A DNA stretch of 64,000 bases from Eriocheir sinensis. Its lineage: Eukaryota; Arthropoda; Malacostraca; Decapoda; Varunidae. The translations under genes were made by a program, and so were the position numbers. The stretch covers positions 5,657,610 through 5,721,609 of the forward strand of contig NC_066518.1 in NCBI RefSeq assembly GCF_024679095.1. Direction: 5' to 3'. Below are positions 1 to 23,765 of this stretch, one piece after another. Positions within the stretch are counted from its first letter, which is position 1; each line of letters opens with the position of its first letter. Below the pieces are notes generated by a model that did no database searches, was not told the origin of the DNA, and saw only the letters and a program-made list of their open reading frames with translations.

Positions 1-700
1 AGCAATCAGAAAAAGACTCAAAAAAGTGTTCGCCATCTCGAGTTATACAGGCAGAAGCCAGGAAACTGAAAGGTCAAGTGAGCAAGACGAAAAAGCCAGC
101 TCGTGTACAGGTGAGAAAAATGTGAAGAGACTAGAGTAGGAGAGCTGATGCCAGTGAATTAAGGATACACCAAGAAGAAAGAAGAGGAGGAGGGAAGGGG
201 AGAAGAGGGAGAAAAAGTAGAGGCCAGGAACTCTAAAGGTTAAACGTACAGGCGAGAAAAATGTGAGGACGAAAGAAGAGATTAGAGGGGGAAAGTTGAT
301 GCCAATGTGTGAGTGTACAAAAAAAGGAAGAGGAGGGAAGTGGAGAAGAGGGAGAAAAAAGTAAAAAGGCCAGGAAATACAAAGGTAAAATGGGGAAGAC
401 GAAAAAGGCAGAGGAGATAAAAGAAGGGAAGCTGATGACTATGAATGAGTGTACAAAAAAAAAAAGGAAGAGGAGGGAAGTGGAGAGGAGGGAGAAAAAA
501 GTAAAATGGCCAGGAAAACACAAAGGTCAAATAGGGGAGGCGAAAAAGATAAAAGAAAAAGAAAAGAACGAAAGAAGAGATTAGAAAATGAAAACTGATG
601 CCAATGACAGTCCACCACAAAAAGAGAAGAGGAGGGAAGGGGAGAAAAGGGAGAAAAAGTAAAAAGGCGAAGTAGGGCAGTTTATAGTTCTGTCTTGGAA
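1..700. repeat. Purine-rich minisatellite, unit about 145 bp, cut by window start
   Basis: A diverged tandem array, strongly A/G-rich on the plus strand. The anchor GGCCAGGAA recurs at about 56, 222, 368 and 508 (spacings 166, 146, 140), and a second anchor CTGATGCCAATG-like recurs near 146, 297, 430 and 594. Each unit also has a stretch like GAGGAGGGAAGGGGAGAAGAGGGAG. About five copies are visible and the array probably starts before the window. Open frames in both directions here (Lys/Glu-rich one way, Phe/Leu/Pro-rich the other) are products of the base bias and are not called as genes. Confidence 0.8.
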
Positions 701-720
701 GGTTGCCGAGGAAAGAGTAG

Positions 721-2400
721 GTTGCCACAGAGAGGGGAAAAAATGCGTCTTCCTACAACGCGACGGCAATGAAGTTAACCTTGGCTTTCAACGTTTCAAG
801 CAAGAGTGCACTTTAAGAAGCGATCACAAAAATTAGGGAGGAAAAAGGTTGTGTCTGGTATGAATTACGCTTAAAATAGAGGTAATTTGGACTACCTTGA
901 AGGGAGGTGACTGGCATCGCTACTTGTTAGTGTCTAGTCTGGAATGAGGTCACATATTTCAACTTTCCGGACTATTATTTATGTACGTCAAAGACGTGTT
1001 ATGAATGCTATGTGTCACGGAGATGAGGTTGTTTATTGCTAGAGTCCCTGAAGCTCACGGATGAACACTGAATATTAACACTCGCGGGGCTGACACATCG
1101 AGGCTAAACATGAGACACATACGAATGAGTCTCGCAATGGAAAACAAAGAAACGGCGGGACGAATTTTTCATTGCGATCTTTCCCTGGATGTGTTGAAGG
1201 TCTAGCAACAGACAGACTCAACGTTGCCAGATTGTCGTACTCAGCCTCCTATGATTGCCGATTTCCGACCCAAAAACTGCCTCCTCGACCCCAATAACTG
1301 CCTTCATATATAGTTATCGTTAAAATGGTTGATTATTGGTGTTTTTTGGCAATAGCTATGACTCAGAAACCGGTAAATACGAGGCTCTGAGTACGATAAT
1401 CTGGCAACGGTGCAGACAGTCACCCGCGTGTTGTCAGAACGTGAGGAGACAGAGGAGAATAGGACTAGTTTCTTTTTTCATGATTAGAAACGTATCTCTC
1501 TCTTATCTTTTCATTTGCAACCAGATGTTTGTTTCCGACGGCCCAAAGCTCGCGTCCTATTGTGTTTTAAAAGACCTTCTCGGCGCCATTTTGGATCTGT
1601 TTTTGGTTCTTTGTCCTCACGGGAGTCTGGAAGCTCTCCCGCACTTGTGTCCATTTATTTGGCGAAAGCGTTCCTGGGTTCTCCAAGAGGCGCTAAATTA
1701 TTATCGATTCCTGTGCTTCTGTCCCCTTCCATCCTCATCTCCTGGGGGTGACCACCTCGCCTTGCCGCCAGACACAGCCCCCCGCTGCCCCCTATTCAGC
1801 ACAACACCCATCACCAGCCCCATCACCGCCAGTAGCAGCAGCAGGGGCGGTCGGGCATTAGGGCATTAGGGCGTCCAGCTGTCCTCTGCCTCACTCCCCG
1901 CCGTAATGCTCTTACAGCCCAGTGTTCTCCACCCCGCTGCTTCCCCACAATAAACTGTTCGTAAGGGGACAATAGGGGGGATATTGGCAATTCCTTGTGG
2001 CGAAGTTCGGTTTATGTCCACTTCTTAAAAAGACTGAAGATGGAGAAAGTCGGGAAGGAGCTTGGCACAAAAGGCCATCTGTGGACCTGTAACGCTCACG
2101 AACACCCCATGTCGGACCCGAAGCTGCATCATCCCGGCCTGTAAAACTGTGCCTTAAATGTGCAAAGTGGCGTTAATGGTACTCACGGGCGTGAGGGGAT
2201 AAGCTACATGTTGTGAAAGTAGCGACAAATTATTTTACGTAACTTTGCGATATGTTAAATTAATGTCTCCTTGCACGGCCAAAAGGAAGCGTGAAGTTGG
2301 TTTGACTAACTGTAATTTCGAAATCCACCGCCTCGTTCTACTCTACTTTGACATGAAACATTTCCAAAGGTTTATATATTATTATCTTTAAACTAATTCT
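721..2400. other. No gene seen; unique-looking sequence
   Basis: Mixed-composition sequence without simple repeats or recognisable protein homology. One frame of 177 codons (1336-1869, plus) has no recognisable domain and ends in low-complexity Ser/Pro/Thr, so it is not called. Confidence 0.5.
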
Positions 2401-2404
2401 GACT

Positions 2405-3320
2405 CAACAAATCACTCCTCATTTCCCTTCTCCTTTTCCTCTTTCTTCTCCTTGCCGTATTCTATCATCTGCTCTCCTTCACTCCTTTCTCACCTTTCGT
2501 TTATCTCCTTCACATCTCATTCTTTTCTCTTCAAACTTCTCTCTCCTTGTCTCTCTATACTTCGGCCCTCTCCACCCTTGCGTCTTTCTCTCATATCTTT
2601 CCTCCCTTTCGCTGAACCGCTCCTTCAGGTGCTTGTCATACGCTCCTGAGTACCTTGCCAAATGCCTCACTGAAGACCTTACCACACGAACACTATCTAT
2701 ATTAAACGCAGTGAGAGGGCAGGAGGGCGGGGAGCGGCGAAGGGCAGGAATGGAGATACGGATACATAGGAGAGGAAATACGACAGAGACAGAGACAAAC
2801 ATAGAGACAGACCGGCAAACAGAGACAAACAGAGAAACAAAGACAGTGAGACATAGACAAACAGGCAAACAAAGAGACAAACAGAGACAGGGAAACAGAG
2901 ACAGTGAGAGAGCAAATCATATATATAACGTACGTGGCAAATAGAAATACAGGATTCCGTAGGGGAGGGAAATATGGAAGGAAAAGAGAACATCCATGCA
3001 GGAAAAAAAATAGTGAGAAAAAGGGGATGGCAGAGGAACAGTTGAGATAGACAGAGGGAGATTTGCTGACGGCGGGCAAAAGGTAGTGAAGTGAAGGGAA
3101 TATAATAATGTAAAGTGAATGAGGAGAGGAGGTGACGTGAATGGTGGAGGAAAAACTGGACGTGCCTTGAGGAAAGTGATAAATGTTAGGAGAGGAATGA
3201 TGAAGTGAAGTATGATGATTATACGAGAGGAATAGAATCAATAGGAAGAGGTAGAGGAAGAGGAGGAGGAGGAGGAGGCGGAGGTGGAGGCGGAGGCTGA
3301 GAAGGAGAAAAGAAATCACC
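2405..3320. repeat. Low-complexity block: pyrimidine-rich, then purine-rich with degenerate AGACA repeats
   Basis: About 2405-2625 is C/T-rich on the plus strand. From about 2700 to 3320 the bias flips to A/G. Between about 2775 and 2905 there is an imperfect array of ACAGAGACAAAC-like words. At 3255-3300 an AGGAGG tract runs into GGAGGCGGAGG. The open frames here, on either strand, follow this bias. Confidence 0.7.
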
Positions 3321-4736
3321 TCAAAAGTATTTATCGGATTATTACTTTTTCGGACATCACTGACTGACCTAGTTTAACATAACAGTATGAAAAGCTTAGA
3401 TGCGAACGTGGTATGCTGCCCAGAAGTTGACACTACTCCCCAGGCATTATCTGTAAGGGACAATTCTGTGTGGAAGAGGTTAATGAGACGCCCACAAAGT
3501 TCGTAGTTTCAGCACATCGATGGATCCTACCATGAGTTACTTGGACTGGGAATGTGGCATACTTGGAAACTTGCTCGGAGGGGACACCTGAGGATGACGT
3601 CGAAAGGTGGGCGAGGCAGCCACCCCCCCACCCCCTTTCACGTATTACAACGCTGATTGATTGAGATTACTGCGCAGAGGCCAATAGACGTAGACGAGAA
3701 ATATCCCCCTTAAAATCTCGTCACGTGCTTCACATATTTCTGTTTCATCACACTGCGCCGCACCGCCGCCACGCTTGCAGCCAACGCTGTTCCGCCGCGT
3801 GAGACTCGGTACTAATGACAACCCTGTCCGGCCGGGCCACCTGAGTCCCGCCCCCCGGGGACGCCTCCCCTACGCTGGGCCATGCTCTATTCCATTTTCG
3901 GGAAAAAGTGTTCAGTTAAGTTCAATTTACGGGAAAACTGAATCGTGCAATCATTTGGTAATACCTTTTAGCTTTTTACTTTTATATGAAATACTGTCCA
4001 TGCAAAATGATTTTTTCCCCTGTGAGGCGGAACTACTGTTTAAGAAAAGTAAATAAATGTGAACAATATCGTGGTGAGAAATTATTCCCCCAGCAGATGC
4101 TCTATTGAATCTTGGAACAAAAATTAATAGGCTGTATAAATTGATCAGAGCAAAATGTATCTCCCTCTACGAAAATTCATCCTTTTCTTTTCTTTGTGAG
4201 CGCAAGGCCTGGCAACAAATTTGACGAGACTCCACCGCGTCATACAGACAAACAACCAACACACGGACGTGACAGTTATCAGGAAGAGTGTGCAGCATGC
4301 ACGTTTATTTTTATTATAGACTTGTGGGAGCTATTCATTTTTACCAAGAGGAGCAAAATGAAAACATGAAAGGCTGACTATGTAAATTGAAACCAGTAAA
4401 AATATGGAACAAGAGAAATATCAATTTACTTTTAAATTGCATTTAAAAGACTCCTCCAGGATCTCAGCGTGACACGTGTGCCCGGATAATAAACAGTGAC
4501 TTCCAAGCTTCTTTGAGTACATAAAAGTGCTTTCTCTTTCCTATATTATGATACGTTGTTAAAACAGTCCCTCTCGAAGTAAACTAGAGATTGTTAGCGT
4601 TCTCAGAGCTTTACTTTCTTTAAGGCAAGTTGTTATTCAACATGTAACGTAAACCTACTATGTTGAGGACACGGTGAAGGCGGCATCGCAAGTACTCTCT
4701 AGGTAAGCGATGAATGGCACGGTGAACTACTTCAGT

Positions 4737-4738
<2 letters not shown>
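3321..4738. other. No gene seen; GC/CpG-rich patch at 3740-3885
   Basis: Unique-looking sequence. About 3750-3885 is GC-rich with many CpGs (CACTGCGCCGCACCGCCGCC and following), unlike its AT-rich flanks. This could be a regulatory CpG patch or only a compositional island. No promoter motif or open frame with homology accompanies it. Confidence 0.4.
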
Positions 4739-4770
<32 letters not shown>

Positions 4771-4865
4771 AGGCACACAGGTAGGCAGGCAGGCAAGCAC
4801 GTGCGCACGCACGCACGCAGGCACGCACGTACGCAAGCACGCATGCACACTCGCACGCACGCTCG

Positions 4866-4939
<74 letters not shown>
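4739..4939. repeat. AC microsatellite pair with degenerate CGCA/GGCA core
   Basis: Two AC arrays (4739-4768 and about 4874-4939) flank a 105-bp stretch of degenerate tetramers: AGGC words first, then GCAC, then GCGC. The core looks like an AC array degraded or expanded with other units. Confidence 0.95.
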
Positions 4940-4941
<2 letters not shown>

Positions 4942-5034
4942 CATACGCATCTATGCCACATACACGAAATTACACAGCACTTGCAATCCGTTCCAAAATC
5001 AAAGACAAAAAATAATAATTTCAATTACATTTGA

Positions 5035-8878
<3,844 letters not shown>

Positions 8879-8879
8879 G

Positions 8880-9660
8880 CCGTTTGCACTCTCCTGTCTC
8901 TCACGAGCATTTCTCTCTTCACCCTTCTCCCTTCCTAGCAACTCGATCCTTTCCTCCCCTCCCTCACTCGTGTTTCTGTTCCCGTTTTGCCTCACACTCG
9001 CACTGCAACCACCCCCTCCATTCCCCTTTCTTCACTCAGCAATGCCAGCTAACCCTCTTGGTCTCTTTTACCTATTTCTGCTTCCCCTTCTCTTATCAAG
9101 TCGCTCCGTGTCTTCACTTCCCCTTCCTGTGTTACAAATCTATCCGTTTCCCTTTTTGGCTTCCCTTACCTATTTCTCCTTTCCCCTCCCTTATCCAATC
9201 GCCCCTGTCTCCCTTTTCCCGTCCTCTCCTACAGTTAAGTTCCTCTCCCCTTTTGCCCAGCCACCATTTTTTCGTTCCAAATCTTCCTATTCGGTATCAT
9301 CATGAGCAGCAATTATTTAGTGTTCTTTAACCTATTACCCATTTCTCCTTTCCTTTCCCTTACCCACTCACTCCTCGTCTTCCCTTCCCCTGCCCCTGCT
9401 AAAGTTCAGTCTCTCTCCCTTCTTCCCCCTGCCACCGACTTTTCTCTCCAACGCCTCGTGTACCGAAGCATCGCGAGCAACAACTCTTTGATATCCTTTA
9501 CCTAGTACCTATTTCTCCTTCCCCTTCCCTCATCACTCGCTACCTGTATTCCCTTCCCCTTCCTCTGCTGCGGTTCTATCCCTCTCCCCTCTACCCCCAG
9601 CCACCGATTTTTCTCTCCCACGCCTCCTGTATCGAAGCATCACGAGCAGCAATTGTCAGT
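8880..9660. repeat. Pyrimidine-rich minisatellite, unit about 170 bp
   Basis: The anchor TTACCTATTTCTCCTT recurs at 9068, 9166, 9335 and 9505 (spacings 98, 169, 170). Each full unit ends with a less biased stretch like CGAAGCATCACGAGCAGCAA (about 9290, 9465 and 9635). Open frames of up to 228 codons here are Ser/Pro/Phe/Leu-rich translations of the bias. Confidence 0.8.
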
Positions 9661-10334
9661 GAGAGTTACAGGAACAACAAGAGGATAAAAAAACTTACGG
9701 AAGCGCGTCGTTTTCAATCCTCCATCAGGAAAAGTTTAGTCAACTTAAAAGACCGTGCGATTTTTGACACCAAGTGAACAAGAGATTAGCGTGGCTTTTA
9801 CAACCTTTCCAGCCGGATTGATTACTGCTTGCTACAGAGCTTGGCTGGGTGACTGCCTGATTTATAAGGTTAATGCTGCGGAGAAAAATAATTATACGAC
9901 TTGATGTAAAAAAAAAAAATACAATGCTTAGTAGTGGTGGTGGTCCAAGCGCATTAGGATGTGATGAGAGGGTAAATAGATAGCACTTTAAGCACCATTT
10001 GTGGCAAAAAGACTATCATTTCAAGGGGTTGATATCTACATGGTTATAACTATAAGACAACATATGTTTGATTCTCTCTCTCTCTCCGCAGGGAAATCAA
10101 GCGACTATTCCGGGGGTGATCAGGTGGTCGGATAGGGGAGGATAATAAGCTGAAGGATGCAATCACTCCCTCACTACGTCGCCTGGAAGAAGATTAATCG
10201 CTGAGAGGGAAAAAGAATCACCAACCCATGAAGAGATGTTTCCGTGAACTCTGAAATAATGCAACGGGATTTTCAGCGGCCATGTGCCAAATTGTTTAAG
10301 ATGTCAGTGAATTTTGGTTTTGTGGCGAGGTTCG
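9661..10334. other. No gene seen
   Basis: Unique-looking sequence with a short CT tract at about 10073-10087. It ends at the target duplication of the hAT element. Confidence 0.5.
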
Positions 10335-11035
10335 AGGAAATGCAGGGTTGTTGATTTTTTTTTTAAATAAAAGCTCGAATTTTTTTTATTTAAATCGGAT
10401 TTTTCTTATTTAAATCGATTTTTTTTATTAATACAAATAATCAAATGAATGTAAACCTCTATATTCTCTGCATTAGTTTCAAACACTTGTTGGAGTATTC
10501 TTGTATCATATTCCATCATAAGTAACTTGGCTGGCTGTTTGAGCCAGTCCTAAGACTGACCATCTGCAGCCAGCCAGCCACTGGCCAGCACCACACCACA
10601 ACTCTGTCTAGTCTTTAACAGTATAATTAGATCATGTCATGTTTTAGACATGTCCTCACTGATTTTGCACAATGAAAAATGAATGCAACTTCAAATGAAA
10701 GTATCAGAAAAGGCTGTGGATGATCCATGTATGTATGTGAAGTGATTCTTTGAAAAATAGGGGTATATATTTCAAATATTTCTTTACTGCCACTTCCTAT
10801 AGTTGATGTTTTTTGTCCCTGTTAATAGTTTTTCTTTAGTTCATTTGAGTGTCTTGAGGGGCCCAAGACTACCCACATGCTGTCCTCATTATTGCCCATC
10901 AACCGGACTGCAGCGAAACTCTCTGAAGAGGACCAAGTGAAGTTCGGGGGAGGGGGGGGGATTAGCCAAGCAAGATGGCGTCACTATGAAACAGTTGCCT
11001 GCGCTACCAATTGGCTGGGACCAACCAAAAGAATA

Positions 11036-11322
11036 AAGATGGGGGCATACGCTACAGCTGAGCGTGGCTGCAGTGCTCATCTCCGTGGCACTGGCCCTTG
11101 AGCCGTTGGTAGGCAGAACCCATCACCCCAGGACAGGGTCAGTGTGACATTTGGGTTACCACAGTTTACCTTCCCCAGGTTTCCCCAGATACCCATTTAT
11201 CGACCAACCCGAAAGGGAGTATGAGCAGCTGGGTGAGCGGCACGCTGACTGCCCAGGTCGGGATTCGAACCCAGGGCGCGGGTTCGTAGCAAGGCACGCT
11301 AACCACAAGACCATGGAGGTAT
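11036..11322 (-). mobile_element. tRNA-derived SINE (copy 1), inside the hAT element
   Basis: On the minus strand the element begins at about 11322 with a tRNA-like head. It has an A-box region TGGTTAGCGTGCC and a perfect B box GGTTCGAATCC (plus strand GGATTCGAACC at about 11270), the internal RNA polymerase III promoter elements. The body then carries GGTCGATAAATGGGTATCTGG and GGGGAAGGTAAACTGTGG. The whole body aligns with a second copy at about 34125-34411 and partly with copies at 51.4 and 52.4 kb. Because it lies inside the hAT element, it inserted after the hAT did. Confidence 0.88.
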
Positions 11323-11384
11323 AAAAAAATATCGAAAGGGTGAGAAATTTGCTGTATGAGGATAGACTTAAGCATCTAATGCAG

Positions 11385-11720
11385 ACAATGTCAACAAAAT
11401 GAGAAAACAGTTACAACAAGCAAATGAACTGAAGTTAATGCCAACCTATGGTTGCCCTGCACACATTCTAAATGTATTGGCTCATATGTTTGGAAATTGG
11501 CAACATAGAACATGTGGTTCATGTTGTAAAATACTTGAAACCGTCACTCTGGCTCAGCAAGATACCGCCAGAAAGGCGGTCAGTGTCTTGCTCTGCTCCA
11601 GGACACTGGACGGACCTAGTGTGGCTCATGGAAGACATATATAATAAACTAACCAGCTCAGGTAAAGATTTTGTGAAGTTGACAAGGAAAATATTGATAT
11701 CAAAGTTAGTGTTTTCTTTG
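11385..11720 (+). pseudogene. hAT transposase fragment, frameshifted
   Basis: The frame starting just before 11399 reads DNVNKMRKQLQQAN, then PTYGCPAHILNVLAHM. This matches the hAT transposase core, where a conserved TDN aspartate is followed by a Lys-Met-Arg helix and a YGCSAH-LNLLA motif. After about residue 35 the similarity moves to the next frame (HVVHVVKYLK, then TDLVWLMEDIYNKLTSSGKD), which indicates a one-base indel near 11505. The N-terminal zinc-finger/BED part and the C-terminal dimerisation region are absent. This is an inactive remnant. The family match is from remembered motifs and was not computed. Confidence 0.75.
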
Positions 11721-11905
11721 TTTATTTTCCCATTCTATGTTGTTGCTCAGCAATGAGATCAAGATTTAAATCAATGGCATTAACAAAATCAAATAATATA
11801 AATCTTGACTTAAATCAATGATTTAAAATAAATCATTTGATTTAAATCTTGATTTAAATCAGATTTAAATTAACTTGACTCAACTCAAACAACCCTGAGG
11901 AAATA

Positions 11906-14629
<2,724 letters not shown>

Positions 14630-15719
14630 TCTCCTCTCCTCTCTCATTAATACACACGCACGTATATAGAGGAAATTATATCATTTTCTAGCTTTTACTC
14701 TTTTTGTGTGCGTAGGTAAGGCTGCCGCGACGCTCATGACAGCCCGTAATGAGTCTCACCGTTGCACGCGTTGAAGGAAAAGCCAAAGGGATTTGATTCT
14801 GATTGTCTAATTGAATTCTCCTTCTCTCCTCTTCCCTTTCCTAGAAGACTAAATTTAGAGTCGTCACTAACAAGATTTTTATAGGGTTAAAATTGTCGGA
14901 GACGCGGGGGATGGTTTTTACTCATGCTGCACCTGCTGTCAACCCTCACTCGTTCCCTTCACGGGGCTCCTTGGCTTACGTTTTCATTTACCTCGTTAAC
15001 CAGCACTAGATATAAATACTATCCATCAAGCCCAGAGTCCTGAGGTGCAAAAACGGAAACTATCAGGATGAAATAGTTCCTCTGATGATGGAAAGACGTC
15101 ACTGGAGTATAATTTCCTGTTGCTTCTCCATCCATATACGTTGAAAGAACTACTGGAAAACGCGATGGGTGACACAAATAATCCTTAATGTTATGAATTG
15201 ATTGTAATGTTTTCTAACCAACTGACTTTGATGCTTAAAGATATTACCCTATTACATTTCCTCAAAAGGTGACGGTGGTGTTGTTGGTGGGGCAGGAAAA
15301 TTTATAGTAACGCTTTGTTTGGGTTCGATTTGTCCCTCGGTGCTTCCATGCCACAACATCAGAAATTTTTAACTTATGTATAAAGAAAAGAAAATCAAAT
15401 ATCGTCGTTCTATTTTGACAGTATTTCATTTTTATTTATCATCATTTCGAAAATCAGCAAACACGAAATTACTCCAAGTAATATTAACATCAGGAATTTT
15501 TATCTGATGAGTAAATAAAATAAAATAAAATAATATTTGTAGCCGTTTTATTTTGACAAAAGTCGCAATCAATGTTAGGGTTAGAGGACAGCACGTGGGT
15601 GATCTTCGGCCACTCAACGCCTCTTGGTGGGTCTGATGCTACCCTGTGTTCCCCATGCATGAGCTTACAAAGAAACTACCCCGTATTCTTAGACGCCTCC
15701 TGCTTTCACAAATATTTCC
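14630..15719. other. No gene seen
   Basis: Unique-looking sequence with AT-rich and A-rich runs (AAAT tetramers near 15515-15535). No supported coding region. Confidence 0.5.
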
Positions 15720-16095
15720 AAAAGGCCACAAAGGAGATAAGTTGGGTTTTATGGGTGTTTTTCACGTTCATGGTGCAGGAGCCTTGTCAGAGTATCACTA
15801 TAGTCTTCCTAATATGTCGAGGCCGGTCTGGGGTAGGCTCCCGCGGGTCCTTTCCTCCCCTCTGCTCTGCCACACAGTCCCAACACCTATCTCTTCCTCT
15901 CATATGTAAGCTATAGGTAACATATGAGAGGAAAAAATAGGTGATAGGACTGTGTGGCAGAGCAGAGGGGAGAAATGGACCCGCGAGAGCCAACGCCAAA
16001 ACGGACTCGACAATTTGGTTTCACTATAGGCTCATAAAACTACCCATGGAAATACCCACAGCCTCCATGAAACCCTTATCAAATGTGGGTGTACA
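15720..16095. repeat. Long imperfect palindrome (possible hairpin MITE)
   Basis: Inner arms 15836-15906 and 15921-15991 are reverse complements at roughly 62 of 71 positions, around a 14-base centre. CATATG marks both inner ends, and GGCTC...GAGCC marks the outer ends of this core. Weaker pairing continues outward (GTCGAG with CTCGAC, then CCACAAAGGAGATAAG with the complement of CTTATCAAATGTGG) to about 15727 and 16090. Transcribed RNA would form a long hairpin. The age is uncertain; it could be a MITE or a local inverted duplication. Confidence 0.82.
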
Positions 16096-16138
16096 AGCCG
16101 CGAAATGTTTCTAAGTACGGGCCTCCGTCTCTACCTCA

Positions 16139-16139
<1 letters not shown>

Positions 16140-16205
<66 letters not shown>
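16140..16205. repeat. AC microsatellite, about 33 units
   Basis: Pure AC array followed by an A-rich tract. It lies about 45 bp beyond the outer edge of the long palindrome. Confidence 0.97.
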
Positions 16206-16206
<1 letters not shown>

Positions 16207-16802
16207 CAACAAAAAAAAAAAAAGGAAGATAAAAATTCGTGGTAGGACTTTCCAGGGAAAATCTGGACGACGCTCGAGGCTGGACGCTACTAATTTCTCA
16301 GCGACGCAAACAATCAGTGAAATAGTGGCCAATGAAGGAAATTAGTCGTCTTTAACCCTCCGTCCCCGTCCCCTCCAGTGCCAGAAACGAGGGAAGGAAA
16401 GGCAGGAAGCGTAGCGGACGGGAGAAAGACTGGGCGGCGGAGGGCGGACTAGAGGCGGCTGAGTCTCACCTTTAAGTGATTTGCAAAGAAACAAGGCAAC
16501 AACGTCACCACCAACAGACGTACGCTAGGGAGGGAGAATGGAGGGAAGGGGTGAAGGAGGGGACAACAACACCACCCGAAAGTCACCAGCGCGGGCATCC
16601 TCAACCCCACGTTCACCCATCGCCTCCACCGCTCCTTTCCTTCGCCCTCCTCCTTATTCAACGTCCAGCCACGACCCCTTCTGACTCCTCCTCCTCCTCC
16701 TCCTCCTACTTCCATTAATTAGCGTCACTTCACTGCATGTCTTTCAGCGATGGGGTCACTCTCTCGCCACCTAACACGGAGTCATCGTCATCACCGTCGA
16801 TT
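16206..16802. other. No gene seen; CTC tract at 16685-16707
   Basis: Purine-rich and GC-rich mixed sequence with a short CTC trinucleotide array. The open frames are Gly/Arg- or Ser/Pro-rich and not convincing. Confidence 0.45.
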
Positions 16803-16936
<134 letters not shown>

Positions 16937-17060
16937 TGATGAAGTAGTGAAATATGAAGTCTAGCATATTTTATTTTTATTATTGCTGTTTGTTCCAGCC
17001 AAAATCTGCACACGTACTTGTCTCGTTTGTTGTTTTTTTTTTTTTTTTTTATTTTTTTGT

Positions 17061-22266
<5,206 letters not shown>

Positions 22267-22267
<1 letters not shown>

Positions 22268-22724
22268 CAAAGTAACAAAAACCTATACACGCAAACATGT
22301 CTCACTCCCTCTCCTCTCCTAACCCAACCAAAGAAAAACATATCCACCCAACGTTATCTATCCCCAAAGAGGCTGAGTAAAAGAAAATGTATAATATTCT
22401 GAATAAAACATGAACTTTCCTTACACACACAAAAAAACAGCATCGTCGACTCCCAACGCTGATGTCATTGAGGGTAAGTAATGACAGCAACCAACCCGCC
22501 ACACCGCTGCTGATGACCCTGAGGCGTGCCAGGGAGTGTCGAGGCCGTGCCATCCCGTCTGTCTGTCTGATGGAGGGGCGGTGGGTGTGTCAGGCGAGGA
22601 CGGACGGCCGGGGAAGCAGGAGAGATGGGCGCGGAAGGGAGGGAGGCGTGGAAGCTGCTCACTCACGAACTTTACTCCTTGCGCAAGTGAGGCTTTAAGT
22701 AGAACAGCAAATCTTGGTGTTTGA

Positions 22725-22728
<4 letters not shown>
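22267..22728. other. No gene seen; GC-rich 22490-22680
   Basis: Unique-looking, GC-rich in its centre. Short frames on both strands lack recognisable domains. Confidence 0.45.
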
Positions 22729-23334
<606 letters not shown>

Positions 23335-23340
<6 letters not shown>

Positions 23341-23765
23341 GAAGGATGAGGATGAGGATGAGGATGAATAGGAGGAAACAGAACTGGCAAAAACAAGTCT
23401 GATAGCTTATAACTTAGTTTGTTCGTCAATCATTTATATGATCTGCAGAGGAAACTACAGCAATCGTTGTACGCATGTATACGACTGTTCAATTCATTCA
23501 TATCGCAGCGAAATAGCGGTCAGTGCTATCTTTGATAGAGTTGATAATTTTCACAAGAACTACGCACGTTTGCAGGAAGGTTGCTTCAGTTGCGGATTAC
23601 TCAGTTTAAGAAAAATCCTACTAATACAGGTAGTGTGTCGCTTCGCTTGAAGCGTTAGACAGTTATTTCTTGTTGTCGGATCAGTCTGGATCTCAGATTA
23701 CTTGGAGTGATCGACGTTAATAAGCTCGTTGAGGTACGTACTTGAAGACCTGTATCAGATGCTCA
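23335..23765 (-). mobile_element. LINE 3' fragment, decayed, with GATGAG/TCC-type tail
   Basis: Read on the minus strand from about 23765, several frames together give LIQVFKY, DHSK, TTRNN, LQAKR, and finally INSIKDSTDRYFAAI (about 23485-23530) followed by a stop. This parallels the C-terminus encoded at 61.1-61.4 kb (TRNNGK, QAKRCNT, INSFKKRIDRHFAASG). Many stops and indels show an old copy. On the minus strand it runs on to TGTTTCCTCC and then CATCCT repeats (plus-strand GGATGAGGATGAGG, about 23344-23380), a microsatellite-like 3' tail. Confidence 0.68.

Larger units (their letters stand above)
10343..11897 (+). mobile_element. hAT-superfamily DNA transposon, degenerate, with nested SINE
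   Basis: The ends are inverted repeats. The left end reads CAGGGTTGTTGA and the right end read on the minus strand gives CAGGGTTGTTTGA. Both are followed by clusters of TTTAAATC/GATTTAAA words (about 10360-10430 and 11760-11875). The flanking 8-mers AGGAAATG (10335-10342) and AGGAAATA (11898-11905) match at 7 of 8 positions, as expected for the 8-bp target duplication that defines hAT elements. Inside, a fragment at about 11385-11720 resembles hAT transposase. A tRNA-derived SINE lies at about 11036-11322. Next to it, 11333-11375 reads ERVRNLLYEDRLKHL, which matches a motif of LINE reverse transcriptase tails. At 1555 bp with broken frames it is not autonomous. Superfamily confidence is high; the family name is unknown. 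Confidence 0.87.

Noticed and set aside
1336..1869. 177-codon plus frame
   Set aside because: No recognisable domain; the C-terminal third is Ser/Thr/Pro low complexity; no supporting splice or promoter context.
3740..3885. CpG-rich patch as a promoter (also at 12.0 and 25.6 kb)
   Set aside because: No TATA, initiator or adjacent gene could be tied to them; composition alone is not enough.
4739..4939. CRISPR-like alternation of repeats and spacers
   Set aside because: The repeats are dinucleotides and degenerate tetramers without constant-length spacers; nothing in the window suggests a prokaryote.
11234..11322. Possible tRNA gene (perfect B box)
   Set aside because: The tRNA-like head is followed by a body shared with three other loci and the anticodon arm does not fold convincingly, so it is a SINE head.
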